A stretch of 64,000 nt of DNA. Origin: Fomes fomentarius. Lineage: Eukaryota > Basidiomycota > Agaricomycetes > Polyporales > Polyporaceae. The notes below the pieces were generated by a model, which made no database searches, was not told the origin of the DNA, and saw only the letters and a program-made list of their open reading frames with translations. The position numbers and the translations under genes were made by a program. This document shows, one piece after another, positions 22,344-34,376 of this stretch (position 1 is its first letter; every line of letters starts with the position of its first letter). The stretch lies in assembly GCA_022606135.1 (NCBI GenBank), contig JABYQN010000007.1, forward strand, positions 62,001 through 126,000. The letters run 5' to 3'.

Positions 22344-25300
22344 ATGGCCAAACGCAGGGCTGTCGCCGAGTCTGACGACGAGCACGAGTCCGAGCAGATC
22401 TCCAAGCGCTCTAGGACTGCCGACAGCGACGACGAAGAACAAGAGCACCAGAGGCGCAGTGGCAAAGGCACTTCTCGTAAGGGCAAGGGCAAAGAACGCG
22501 CGCGCGAAAACGAAGGGAGCGAGGTTGAGGACGATGATGACGATGCGGCGATGCAGGAGCCCGACGAGGACGAGGAGAAGAAGTTTGAGGAGGAGCATGA
22601 GGAGAAGATCCGCGAGAAGCTCATGAGCAAGACAAAGACTCAGGGAGTGAGTTGCACTCGCTTGATCATTGATGGGTCTGCCTCTGACTGGGACGAAACA
22701 TCGGCGGTGCGCGCGTAGGGTATCGCCGAGATGGGCATCATTGAATCGCTAGAGATGCACCAGTTTATGTGTCACAAGTACTTGACGTTCTCGCTCGGGC
22801 CGCAGATCAACTTCATCATCGGTGGGTCGCAACCATGTGTGTGTTCGAAGTTTTAGCTGAAGCCTCTCTACTAGGCCACAACGGAAGTATGTATCAGAAT
22901 CATGTTCTCTTCGCGTCGCTTTTTGACCCATCTCTTTCAGGTGGTAAGAGTGCGGTTCTCTCGGCGCTTACTGTGGCCCTGGGAGGCAAAGCCAACTCGA
23001 CCGGGCGTGGTACCGGTCTTAAGTCGTTCATCCGCGAGGGACAAAAGTCAGTCATACGATACCCTTATGTACATTTTTCCACTGAATCAATCATACTGGC
23101 AGTGTTGCGGAGGTCACCGTCCAGCTGAAGAACCAAGGAGAGGAAGCGTACAAGCCGAAGGAGTACGGGAAAAGCATTGTCATTACCCGTCGCTTCACCA
23201 AGGATGGCTCGTCCTCGTACAAGATCAGGAGCAAGGATGGGAGGCTCATTTCTACCAAGCGCGAGGAGCTGCAGGCCATCTGTGACCACATGAACATCCA
23301 GGTCGACAACCCGATGAACATCCTCACGCAGGGTACGTCTCCCGCCTACGTCTTTCGACACATCTATTGTACTGATCTGCCATGTCAGACTCTGCCAGGT
23401 ATCGCCGTTATTCTTCTCACGGTGTGATCATCTACTAACAATAACACGACGCTTAGGCAATTCTTGTCCGCATCTTCTCCCAGCGACAAATACAAGGTAA
23501 TTGCCAGTTGCCTCGCTATTGTGTGAGCGCGCTAAAGGGCATGCCCTAGTTTTTCCTTAAAGGCACCCAGTTAAGCCAGCTTAGCGAAGAGTATCAGACC
23601 TGCATGGAGAACATCAGCCAGACTGCCAAGGTGCTGAAGCGTAAGGCTGAGGTCGTCCCCGATCTCGAGGAAGGATATCACGAAGCCCTTGCGCGCTACG
23701 AGGAGGCCGAGAAGGCCAGAGAGCAGCGTCACAAGGCTGATGAGCTCAAGAAGGAGCTCGCCTGGGCGCATGTTGCGGCCAAGGAGGCTGTTCGTATGCA
23801 TCGGCCCTGTCTCCTGAAGCGGATGCTCATCAATTACTCTGTAGGAATTGGAGGAAAAGATGAAGGAAGTGGTGTCGATACAACACAAGGTTGAGAAGAA
23901 CGAGGCTCTTGTGAAGGAGGCTGAGGTAGGAAAGAAATGTTTTGTTGTGAATCAGTCGCATCTTCAACCACTGGTGATAGGAACGGCGGCTAGCATGCGA
24001 TGCGCAAGTTGAAGAGCTGGAGGAAGAATTGGATGCGCTCGGTAATGTCGACACGCTCATGTCCCGGAAAGACGAGGCTAGCCGGAAGATCAAGGAGGGT
24101 AGGGCGAAACACACTCAGCTCAAGGTAGGTGCTGACTGACTGGACAGGCTCACATAAATTGACATGTTTTGGTAGGCCGACGAAAGGACCTTCAACGAGT
24201 CGATGGCCGGCGCCAACCATGCGATCGCAGATTATGAGAGGCAGATCAAGGACGAGCAGGCCCGGATGGAGTCTCGTTCCCGCGATAAGCGCGATAGGGC
24301 GAATGCTAAGCTCCATGAAGCTCAAGCCAGTATCGCTGAGAAGGAGCAGCAGGTGAAGACGATCGCGGAACAACGCCAGCGGCTCGCCGGCGAGGCCGAG
24401 GCAGCTCATGCGGAAGGGTCCAGGTTAATGACCGAGCAGAAATCCATGGCGGAGCGCGTAAAGGAGTGCGAGGAACAGATTCGGCGTTGCGAGGAGATGG
24501 AGCGGAGCAAGTACGCGCAGTTCGGGAACAGGATGGACTCGGTCGTTTCGCAGATCCAGAGTCGGAATTGGCACGGGCAGCCGCCTGTAGGTCCCTTCGG
24601 CCTGTACGTGAAGGTGAAGGAACCCGAACGTTGGGGAGATCTGCTCCGGATTGTCATTGGCAACGATATGAGCAGCTTCGCCGTCACTGACGCTCGCGAT
24701 CGCCCTGTGTTGGCGGAGATTCTTGAAAAGAGTGGGAAGTGAGTCATCTGCTATTGATTCTCTGATCACGTTCTCAATACATGGTCACAGTCGCAACTGC
24801 CGGATCATCATCTCTGAGGTTGACATGTTCGACTTCAGTAAGGGAGAGCCTCCACAGGACTACCTGACCATCTTGCGCGCCCTTGAGGTGCGTTCTCTTA
24901 CTGTTGGGTCGCCTCCTGTCGTGACTCATGCACAAAATGTTATAGGTCTCAGACCCCTATGTGCTCCGTCAGCTGGTCAACACTGCTAACATTGAGAGCA
25001 CTCTACTGGCACAAACTCGAGCGGAGGCCGATAGGATGCTCAGGTCACTGGGCACCGGCGGTATGGCAATGGCTGCTGACTTGTTCCGAGTTGTTCGTTT
25101 CGGGTACGTTTTCTGTGTCATGTCCTTGCAGTATTCTCTCATTCACCGTTCCTTTACAGGGAGGGTGGTGGAATGTCAAACCCGATCAACAAACTCCGGA
25201 ACAATGACCAACGCAATGTTCTGTTCCGAAACAGCAATGCCAGTACAGAGAAGATGTAAGAGTATCGCCGTCGATACGATAGTGACCGCGTGCTCAACTT

Positions 25301-26996
25301 GTGTTCAGGAGATGGGTCTCCGAGCGGGACAACTACAAGCAGAGACTGGCTGACATCATCAGCAACCTTCCTCAGCTGCATACTACGTTCACCCACGCAA
25401 AGCAGCAGGCAGAACCATTGCAGGTGTGGCATCTTATCCCTTTCATCGTCCTTACGATGAGACTTACTGCTCAACAGAAACAGGAGAATCGGCTGAATCA
25501 AGAGATACGCCAGCTCAGGAGTACTATCAAAGACCTGCAGGCTGAACTGAATGAGGATCTGCCCGTCAACATACAGGCTCTCCAGGAAGCATTGCATGTG
25601 AGTCATGTTTTGTCATCGTCAGACTCTCGATACTGTTCTGACAAAAAGTGACAGGACTCGCAGGCGGAGAAGGCGTCCATCATGGCTCAGTTCGAGCAGC
25701 TGACACGTGAGAGGGCCAAGCTTAACGAGGAGCTACGGCCTTTCCATGCAGAGAACGAGCAGCTCCGTCAGCAAATCGCAGAGTTCGGCGATAAGCGCCA
25801 AGGTGTCCAGGTATGCCGCCGCTTGCAGTTATCTTACGCATCTAACCACGGCATACCTGCAGACCCGGCTTGAAGCCGCGGTGACGGAGCGCATGACCCA
25901 AGACCAACACATCAAGCACTACAAAGTCAAGGCAGACGCCGAGCGCGAGAAACTCAAGGTCGCCGAAGATGCAGCGTCAGACGTGCAGAAGGAGTACGAG
26001 GTGGGCACATCGACCATCGTACACACTGCCCTCCCTGACCTTTCTCCCAGCTCTGGACTCAGAAGGCTTCTGACTACTGTGAACGTGTCCCTAACCCTCG
26101 CACGGCAGACATAGTGCAGCGCAATCTCGAGGCCGTTCAGGCGGCGTTGAAGCAGCGCGAGAAGCGGCAGGGCGCCTCTATCGAGAAGATCGCAGAGGAG
26201 TTGCAGCGAAAGAAGATCGCCCTTGAGACCGCCAAGAGGGAGATCAAGGCTTTGAAATCTCTCAACAACGTATGTGTACCCTTGTCTTTGCCGCGCGGCA
26301 CTGTCCTGACCCGCACCGGCGCACTTGTAGGCTCTGAAGAAGTCCGTGAAGGCTCGTATCGCCAGGTGGCACGAGTTCCGTCGCCACATTGCGCTTCGGT
26401 GCAAGGTCTACTTTGGTTACCATCTCTCCAACCGTGGATATTTTGGCAAGGTTCTCTTCGACCACATCACCGGCAAGCTGGACCTCAAGGTGAGTGCAGA
26501 GAAGTCAATTGAAAGTTTCGGAAACTCATCTCTTATCAAGGTCCAAACCGATGATCAGAACCTGACGCAGCAGAACAACCGCGAGAAGGACCCGCGCTCT
26601 CTCAGTGGTGGCGAGAAGTCGTTCTCGACCATCTGCCTGCTTCTCTCGTTGTGGGAGTCTATCGGTTGTCCCATTCGCTGTCTTGGTGAGTCCCAATGCA
26701 CAGCGGCTTTGATTGAGTCTCAATAACTATGGACAGATGAGTTCGACGTCTTCATGGATGCCGTCAACCGTCGTATCAGTATGAGGATGATGGTAAGCCA
26801 ACCGAGTACATGGCTCTTGTATATTGAGTCCTGATCGCACCAATCACTCCAGATCGATACCGCCAACTCGTCCAACCGCAAGCAGTATATCTTGATTACT
26901 CCGCAGGACATGACGAACATCCAGATCGGAAACACCGTCCGCGTACACCGGATGACGGATCCTGAACGTGGTCAGGGTACTCTATCTTTCCAGTGA
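22344..26996 (+). CDS. SMC6, structural maintenance of chromosomes protein 6
   Basis: ATPase of the SMC5/6 complex, acting in the nucleus in homologous recombination repair and replication-fork stability. The start at 22344 (MAKRRAVAESDDEHES) begins a ~90-residue acidic and basic tail. The head follows: MGIIESLEMHQFMCHKYLTF, then the P-loop GHNGSGKS, split by an intron at 22881-22940 and followed by LSALTVALGGKA. Next come QLKNQGEEAYKP, VDNPMNILTQD and FLSASSPSDKYK, then a long first coiled coil (about 23590-24560). The hinge includes PVGPFGLYVKVK and IRIVIGN-like residues. A second coil runs to about 26270. The C-terminal head has LSGGEKSFSTICLLLSLWES (signature motif) and Walker B LDEFDVFMD, also split by an intron (26686-26735), then RVHRMTDPERGQGTLSFQ at the stop. 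Many introns of 50-60 nt; the coiled coils are continuous across them and no break was seen. Confidence 0.95.
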
Positions 26997-27437
26997 ACCC
27001 GCCGCAGCCCATGCCTATTCGAGTCCATGTCCTTGCGCACCACCCTTTTTCCTCCATTCATGATATACTAGTATCTAGGTCTATAATTCGTACAGCATAT
27101 GATGCTAATTGTCTAGTCTACATTGTTGCAGTGATATAATAGTTGCTTCCCATTCAATATATACCTTCAGGTCTGTCAGCTAACTTCCATTCGCGTTCTA
27201 TGTGGTATTTGGAGGTCGTCTAAGAAACTTCTGTCCGCGATACGACGTTTTCCGTCCGCTCGAACTGAGTTGAGAGGCCGGCGCTTCTTCCACTGGAATA
27301 GATCTGGATCTGAGCAGGAGCACGCCTGCGATCGATGTGATCAGTCTTAGTAAACGGTCTCTGCTCTGGACTATTACGGTAACTAAGCTCTGCGTTTGCA
27401 GCACCGCCCTTGTTCTAACCACTCTCCAGCTGGCTAC
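26997..27437. promoter_or_regulatory. SMC6 3' end and FOL3 promoter
   Basis: The 441 bp between tandem genes carry AT-richer SMC6 3' sequence (TATACTAGTATCTAGGTCTATAATTCG near 27063-27090, TATATACC near 27156) and then the folate-synthase 5' leader. A possible 5' exon or intron is hinted by TTTGCAG before 27396 but not required. Confidence 0.45.
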
Positions 27438-29027
27438 ATGGCGATAGATCTTTCACTCGAGAGAATTCGAAAGCTACTAGCCGTCTTGCCAGAACCATAC
27501 ACCCGACCCACCATCCACGTCGCAGGCACAAACGGCAAGGGCAGCGTATGCGCTTACGTTTCGTCTATTCTCACTGCCTCGGGCCTGGTTGTCGGACGCT
27601 TTAACAGCCCTCATCTACTCACATTCATCGACGGGATATGCATCCAGAACAAACCCATCAGACCAGAAGTTTTCTGGTCTATCCGTGACGAAGTCCACCG
27701 CCTAGACGTGCAACATGGGATCGGCGCATCCAACTTCGAGCTCTTCACCTGCTTCGCGTTGCTCATCTTCGAGCGCGCAAAGGTCGACGTGGTCGTGCTG
27801 GAGGTCGGGATGGGTGGCCGGCTCGACGCGACCAATGTCGTTCCGGACGAAAGCATCCTCGTATCTGCATTGACTGCCGTAGACCTCGACCACCAGGCCT
27901 TGCTCGGAGATACTGTCGAGAAGATCGCACGCGAGAAGGCCGCAATTGCAAGGAAAGGAAAGCCATTCGTGCTGGGGCCGCAGGTACACCGACAAGTCGA
28001 AGATGTCGCGCGATTGGTCGTCGACGCGGCCGGGGGCGAGGTGGTTTCCCCTTCCGCCGTCAGCCCCGCTGAATGGGTCGAGGAGCTAGATGGCCCACAG
28101 CGCCCGGCTCAGACTGGGATCGGAGTGCCGCTCCTCCAGGCCGTCCAGATCTCCATGCCGTGTTTCCCGGAACCTATACGTGCACTTCTCCCTCTCCATG
28201 GAGAGCATCAGTACCACAATCTGGGCACCGCTGCAGGGATCATCAACGCTCTTCTCACCCACCCATCCTGTCCGGGATCAGGACTCAAACTCCAGGATCG
28301 TCTCTCGCCTGCCGCTATTGCCAGCGGAGTCAGGGCAACTCGCTGGCCAGGCAGGCTATCGTACCACACCATCACGCTCCCGCCTGACCCGCCGGCGAAC
28401 CCAGAAGCTTCGCGGGTACTCGTTCTTGCGGATGGCGCGCACAATCCCGCATCAGCAACGGCGCTCGCCGCGTATCTTTCTTCGATGCTGTCGAACATTG
28501 GCTCCGGACCCCTCACGCTGACGTACGTCTTCGGGCTATCGCACTCCCCGCCAAAGACTCCCGAGCAGACGTTAGGTCCGCTCTTCGCCATCCGCGAGCA
28601 CCTCTCGAAACTACGCGAGATTCGACTCAGCGCGGCCCTTCTTTCGTTTACGCAGCCTGCACGCATGCCCTGGATACAATCCGTCCCGCCGTCCGATATG
28701 CGCAAGGCGGTCGAGTCACTTGTCCCTCCCGCAAGCGTAGAGATCTTCGAAGACACAATCGAAGCAGACGAACCAACACCCGCAGCGAGCTTCACAGACA
28801 CGGCGGCCAAGGTCGGGACTGACCCAGAGAGCGATGCGGACAGACAGTCCGTAGAACGTCCCCCGCGCACGGAGCACGTCGAGCGCGCCCTGCGGTGGGC
28901 AGCGAGTCGGCGGCGCGGCGGTGAGGATGCGCTCGTCGTCCTCGCTGGCAGCCTCTACCTCGTCGCGGATTTTTATCGGCTGCTGCAGAAGCTCGGGCAG
29001 GGTGACGAGATCTGGGGCGCAGAATGA
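27438..29027 (+). CDS. Dihydrofolate synthase / folylpolyglutamate synthase (FolC family)
   Basis: Adds glutamate to dihydropteroate or to folates in an ATP-dependent Mur-ligase reaction. It is a single exon here. The preferred ATG at 27438 gives MAIDLSLERIRKLL (529 aa), the usual family start; an in-frame ATG-like codon at 27396 would add 14 residues without similarity. Motifs: ATP loop HVAGTNGKGSV, RFNSPHL, VLEVGMGGRLDATN, the metal-binding DLDHQALLGDT, and the C-terminal domain motif VLADGAHNPASA. The close agreement with the fungal DHFS branch (GIGASNFELFT, KPFVLGPQ) favours FOL3 over MET7. A loosely conserved insert rich in Glu, Ala and Pro (about residues 440-480) precedes the final ALVVLAGSLYLVADFYRLL. 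It lies convergent to AOS1. Confidence 0.92.
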   Translation: MAIDLSLERIRKLLAVLPEPYTRPTIHVAGTNGKGSVCAYVSSILTASGLVVGRFNSPHLLTFIDGICIQNKPIRPEVFWSIRDEVHRLDVQHGIGASNFELFTCFALLIFERAKVDVVVLEVGMGGRLDATNVVPDESILVSALTAVDLDHQALLGDTVEKIAREKAAIARKGKPFVLGPQVHRQVEDVARLVVDAAGGEVVSPSAVSPAEWVEELDGPQRPAQTGIGVPLLQAVQISMPCFPEPIRALLPLHGEHQYHNLGTAAGIINALLTHPSCPGSGLKLQDRLSPAAIASGVRATRWPGRLSYHTITLPPDPPANPEASRVLVLADGAHNPASATALAAYLSSMLSNIGSGPLTLTYVFGLSHSPPKTPEQTLGPLFAIREHLSKLREIRLSAALLSFTQPARMPWIQSVPPSDMRKAVESLVPPASVEIFEDTIEADEPTPAASFTDTAAKVGTDPESDADRQSVERPPRTEHVERALRWAASRRRGGEDALVVLAGSLYLVADFYRLLQKLGQGDEIWGAE

Positions 29028-30453
29028 GTGCCAAACCGCGGCCAGATACGGGTATGTTGTGCCGAGGGTTGGTCGAGGGCTGAGGCTTGAAGGCGGCGCA
29101 CCAGAAGCATAGACATAAGAGGGAACTGGCGGACAGTGGGAAGGCCAGGATGGTTGTGAGGTAGCATGCGGCACCCGTCGGGATCAGTTAGTACAAGCAC
29201 AACGTTTTGGAAATTGCGGTTAAGTTCTCGTTTTGCGGAAGAAGGGTTACGATCTGACATATGTGGAGAATGCGGTGAGGTCCAGGCAAACCGAACGAGT
29301 GGAGCGGAGTTCAGAGACAAAGAACGGTGGTATTCACGCGACACGGTGAAACTCAGAATGTAAATGTAAAATGGAAGCAGTCTGCATGTACCTGTACATG
29401 ACCTGTACATGACCACAGAGAAGACTAGCAGTGAATACGTTCCATGTTGCAATCTTGAGCAGTCTCATCCAAACGAACATAGATTGAAGTTGGCGCATAT
29501 ACGCACACGTCATGGATGCGTACGGGTTCTCAATTGTGATAGCGCACGTCCACTACGCCCACGGTATGTCATGCTCTCCTGAGCGAGAGAGCAAGTTAGA
29601 ACACGCACTTCCGCTGCCTCAGCACATGCAACCCAACGGAGCCAGACATTTATCCGACACTTATCCCGAGAACGCCTTGCCGTGGGCACATCCGCGCACA
29701 TGCCCACGGGCATATACAATACGTCCCCGGGGCCCCCACAGCAACTGCGAAAGCGCCTGGCCGCCATTCAACACGCGCGAGATGGCGGTGGGGGCCCATG
29801 GGACCGATCGCGCACGATCGGAGATGTACGCTCGTTTGCCGTGGGTGGACGCCCGTTGGGGTATGTCGGGACAGTCTCGGGCGTACGCCTGCGTGGCGTG
29901 TGTCCCGGGCAATAGAGATCGCAATAGAAAGCCTGTTTCGTCCTCACACGCTAACCGCCTTTGGCATCCTTCAGTGGTTTTTGCACCGTGCGGCAGTGCG
30001 CGCGAGAATGCGGGGGCTCGGGAGACAGGAATCGGGGCATCCCGATCACCTCGTAGGCGAAGAGGAATGTGGGATGACATGGAATCAAAAAGTGGACCGA
30101 CTCACCGCTGTGATTGGAAGGGTGCTGATGGGTGGGTCGCTGAACTCTTGTTTCATTGGCGGGCACTCCGGAGCAGAAGGCTGAAGCACTGGGAACGACG
30201 GCGAAATGGTCGGATATACACCGACGTAATACATCACGTACACATTCGAATCGAGCATTGAGCGACCGAGGCACTGAGAACGGAGGGCCATTAGGGACTT
30301 GTGGGGTTTTTTGCACACTGCCGGATACCTCCTCTCTGGTCTTCACTCTCCCTTTTGCGCCTATCCGCTTGGGATCTCTCGCATCTTGCACTTTGCCTCT
30401 CTTGCGTCCTCCTACTGCAGCTGCATACACTCACCATCAACGGTTATCGACCT
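29028..30453. other. Convergent spacer with overlapping open frames
   Basis: About 1.4 kb between the stop codons of the folate synthase (+) and AOS1 (-). It holds both transcript ends. A long plus-strand frame (29512-30261, 249 codons) overlaps minus-strand frames of 139-159 codons. None has a domain, and composition (Arg, His, Pro, Trp, Cys) looks like chance translation of GC-rich sequence. An 11-bp tandem repeat lies at 29391-29412. Confidence 0.45.
29391..29412. repeat. 11-bp tandem repeat (two copies)
   Basis: CCTGTACATGA is repeated twice head to tail, preceded by a partial copy (GCATGTAC). The core TGTACA is self-complementary. It lies in the 3' region between convergent genes. Confidence 0.8.
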
Positions 30454-32885
30454 TCACGGCATCGCCATCCTGACGACGGTACCACCGCCCAGGGTACCAT
30501 CAAAGGTGAAGAAGTTCGCAATGGGCGGCTCGCGCGCTGCCAGGGCCTTCAGGATGTCCTGGGCAAGCAACCCGCCGACCACGGCGCAGACGGGGGACAT
30601 CTCGTGCGCTGCGGTCGTCGCCAAGGTCCTGGTGACGTACAAATTTACAATGTCCCAGTAGGATCGACACCGATGCACACGATAGCCGATAAAGGATAGA
30701 GGTAAGATGTCATCGGAGATTGATGTGCAAGAGACGAGGATCAATGTGGTCAGCGATGATATCAGTGGGAGCGTGGCATCACGTACTCAACAAGCTCTCG
30801 CGGGATTCCTGGGAGCACCTGCTTGTTGACTTCAGCCTCGGAGATGAGCCTGTTCGCGATGGCCTCCAGCTCCTGCACAGCCGCCTCATCGTCGGGCAAT
30901 AACCCTTGATGAACAGCTTGATACTCCCACACCGCTGTAGTCCCCGGCATACCAGTCAGACACCAGACACGAGTTATAAGGAAGCTTCGGTGGTTCCTCA
31001 CTCAACACAGAGAACGGAATAGCGGGGTTGACCTCTTTCGTCTGTCTTCGCGTCAGACCCGTCCAGCGATGTTGGAGGGCCGTCCGAAGCGGGACGTACA
31101 CCGCAGTGTTCTTCACGTTTTTCGCTGCGTCCTTCTGTGCAGAACGATCCCTGTCGAACATGCCGGCAATGCATGTGGGAGTAAGCATAACATACAGATA
31201 ACGCATGGCCACGATAACGTACGGAGCGATGTAGTCATGCTGGAGCAAGTCGCAGAAGATGTAGCCTAGAAGACCATATGTCCCGCCGGCATAGAAGGGT
31301 TTGTTGAGTCGCCGGCATGTGTCGTTGAGACGCACCTGAGAGGTGGATTATTAGTCAAGCCTCATAACGGCAGCAATTAAGCTTACGAGGCTAGCCCGGT
31401 CTAGGTCGGTCACGCAGACCATATCTACGGCAGCGAGAAGTGTCTCCAAGGCATTGTCTTGAAGGATAGAAGGGTCTGATATTGTCTCCACTGCGACGAG
31501 AGGATTAAGGCTTTCTATTCTTGCCCTTGCGGCATCGACCCTCTGTGAGCGATGGTCGTGAGCAGAAGAACGTCAGGGCAGTACAAGGAGAGAACAAGGA
31601 CTAGGGCAAGCCCAAGGAGGCTGGTATGACCAACGGCACCTGCCGTACACACGAAGTTGAACAACTCACGGTGGAGCGCCCATCGCCATAAACGCGCCAC
31701 TACAATGAGAACGTTGGTTGAATAGCGGACCGGCGCCCTATAATCGCACACGCCACGCAGTCTTTATGCCACATTCATCTCTCCGTGAGAGTACGCGCAG
31801 CGCCACGGTGTTAAGTAGGGATCCCTGACGACAGGCTTTGAGCCCGCGTTTGCCTCTCTGGGCAGCGTATGCACACAGCTCTCGGCACACGCCGTCACAT
31901 AAGGCAGGAAGCCACCACGGCGATGCAACACATGACAAGGAAGCTGTAGACAGCATCGTCCGCGTTCACGTCGCTGAGAGAGCCGCTGGGCTCGATTACT
32001 CGCACAAGCTCCTGTTGCATGTGCCTGGAGGCACTCGTGCTCATGCTGCGTCTGCACCTACGCTTATTGCACGTTCTCAGCGGCCCGGACGTTGTCATCT
32101 TACCTTCTTGCCTACATCTTCGTCCCGGAAAAAGAAACCCGCTCCGAGGTCCTCCTCGGCTACATCGTCGGGGTCGACGACGATGAGTTTGCCTATGCCA
32201 GCGAGGACGATGTTCTTGATTGCTTCAGTGGCGACGCCCTTCAGCCGGACCACGAGAATGGTGGCATTCCGCATCCTGTTAGCGTCACAATATTAGCATC
32301 AGCTCCAGTCCCATGATCGACCAGCCGCGCTCGACTCTAAGCATAGAACAAGGATGCCCAATGTCCAAGTCAAGTGCGCTCTCGGAAGCTGACGTGCAGT
32401 TCTCATGCGGCGTCTGGTGATGATCCACTATGTCCGTCCAGCGCGTCCAATGCGTCCAACGCGTCGATAGCGATACATCGATGCCTAGCGCGCCAATGAG
32501 GAGAGCTCTAAATGCAGACCAAACGCTCTGCGTGCCCCAACACGACACGGATGCAGTGAGTTAGCACACACTAGAGCTTCATGCAGCACACATTGTACCG
32601 CATGATCTTTCCTGAACTGTCGAACAAGGCGTCTTGGAAGACATGTGAGGCCAGAAACGCGCACCTCTGCTGGGCCTCTAGACCCCAGAGCCGGATCTGC
32701 CTGTCATATACGGCCGCCTCATCTGCGCAGAAGGAACAGCAGCGTCAGCACAGAGTCAGATAGAAATGGATGAACGAAGAGACGACGGAGGTAGAGCACG
32801 ACTCTCCACATGCTCTTCGTCATCTGGATGCAACGGCGCCCGGAGGCTGAAGCATCCTGCCGTCTGTCGCTCCGTCTGTACTCAT
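30454..32885 (-). CDS. AOS1, SUMO E1 activating enzyme subunit 1
   Basis: With UBA2 it adenylates SUMO and passes it to the E2 Ubc9; nuclear. Recognised exons: 32722..32665, 32275..32104, 31542..31387, 31335..31223, 31150..31002, 30934..30787, 30628..30454; all join in phase. They read DEAAVYDRQIRLWGLEAQQRMRNATILVV, the ThiF-type core (KNIVLAGIGKLIVVD, GKKRVDAARARIESLNP, VDMVCVTDLDRASLVRLNDTCRRLNKPFYAGG), then SPVCAVVGGLLAQDILKALAAREPPIANFFTFDG. The nucleotide loop reads VVRLKGVATEA where family members usually have GxxGxG-like glycines, as in other Aos1 proteins, which are partly catalytic. The first coding exon is unresolved: a phase-1 exon must end upstream of 32722, and a candidate ATG is at 32885. 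Introns 32664-32276 (389 nt) and 32103-31543 (561 nt) are far longer than the local norm. Confidence 0.9.
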
Positions 32886-34376
32886 GCCCGCGTAGAGCAC
32901 AACCTACAATTACGTAGACGCACCTTCGGTAATCGATAATGGGACACTCTTCGTGCCTGGATCAGTGGAGGCCATTGGGGTGCCCCAAGAGCAGTTTAGT
33001 ATTGTCGACTTGGCAACGTTGTTCTCGCTGTGTTCCCGTGTGAGCCTTGGGTTTGCAGCTGCCCCGGGGAGACCGGTGATGGCTGATGGAGCTGGTCAAA
33101 GAAGCAGAGCAGTCAGAGATGCGTAGACAAGGCCAATAGCAGACCGTCGCGCCGTCAGTGCAGCGAACTTGCGAGTCGTTCACTTCCAAATTCGTAAAAT
33201 TCGCCATTTCTGGACGACGCCTGCCTAATCTCGGCCGTTGCCGCTAACCCCGTGTCAGGTGAGCCGCCAATGAATGGGCATGCGCCATTGCCAGGGATCC
33301 CATGCTCCTGCCCACCAGTCCACGAGTTCCAACGTTCACGAGCCACACAAGTATATATGTCAAGGTTCAATTGAGCGTACGAAGCCGGCGTCGGAGAGCA
33401 CATGCACTCAATACGATTGTGATTGCCAAACGCAAACCTTGTCATGTTCATCTTCGGACTGGGGCGGGGATTCGAACCCGGTAAGGTCCCTACCAGCACT
33501 CTTATTGCAACCTTGAAACTTACCATTGCCCTGCAACGTAAAGACCTGCCCGCTCAATGCGAATGTCGCGCCAAGCGGTTTGTCAGAGGCACATGAACAT
33601 CATCTCCAGACGCCAGCACCACGCCGCACATCGGACGTCCCGTTAATTCAGCATCAAGTTTCCGCCAGCTGCGGCCCGCTGAGGGCTGAGCAACTCGAAC
33701 GCGACGGACCGAGCCTGTACATCCGGAGCGCTGATCTCCCACCCGGAAAGATATAGGAAAGTCAATATTTGTTAATTGATGTTCTGGATCGACTGTGGGA
33801 GTGCAAGACAGATCCTGAGAACCAGCGAGGCGTATTACGGTATGCATGATTGGCGATTATACGCTAGAAGACGAGAGAGATGGGGGTAATGATATATGGT
33901 GGGGATGGGTCATGGATACAATACAAAACACGGGACAGAACACGAGCAGAGCAGCAAACACTAGAGAATACATCCTTTAAAATAAGATAGCAGCCTCCTA
34001 CGCGCCCCTTCGTGTTCGACACGACCACACCAGGCGGTGGGCCGAGAGTAACTCCACATAGCACAGAGGCACTAAGCACAGTGTCCTCAGTGCGGCTCCC
34101 ACACGATAGTAAACACCGCACGCGGTGCACGAAAAATCCTACACCACCGCCCTGATACAACAACGTACACCACATATTCAATAAAGAGAACGAGGGTCGG
34201 GATAGAGGACAAGGGGTCCAAAGGAACAGTAAGATAATAGTATGGGTGTGTCCCGACGGGAGACGGAAGACGGATACAGAGAGAGGACCAGCATAAGCAT
34301 AACCAGAGCGTAAAACGCGTGATGAACCGTATGAGTGTACGGTGCGTGTACCGTGTTAGTGTGGCGGTGCGGCCCT
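32886..34376. other. Spacer upstream of AOS1 and downstream of the Zn2Cys6 gene
   Basis: About 1.5 kb that must hold the AOS1 promoter and the 3' end of the Zn2Cys6 gene (both on the minus strand). Open frames on both strands show no domain. The only structured element seen is the tRNA-like T-arm at about 33464-33484. Confidence 0.4.
33460..33535 (-). pseudogene. tRNA-like fragment (3' half)
   Basis: On the minus strand the sequence contains a perfect polymerase III B box, GGGTTCGAATCCC, with a 3-bp G-C T-stem plus one further pair (33464-33484). About 40 nt upstream, TTGCAATAAGAGTGC could form an anticodon arm with T before AAG and a purine after it (leucine AAG). I cannot find a matching acceptor stem or a good D-arm/A box, so it is more likely a tRNA relic or a tRNA-derived repeat end than a working gene. 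Confidence 0.3.

Noticed and set aside
28208..28870. 220-codon minus-strand frame opposite the folate synthase
   Set aside because: Antisense to a well-conserved FolC coding region, with no domain of its own.
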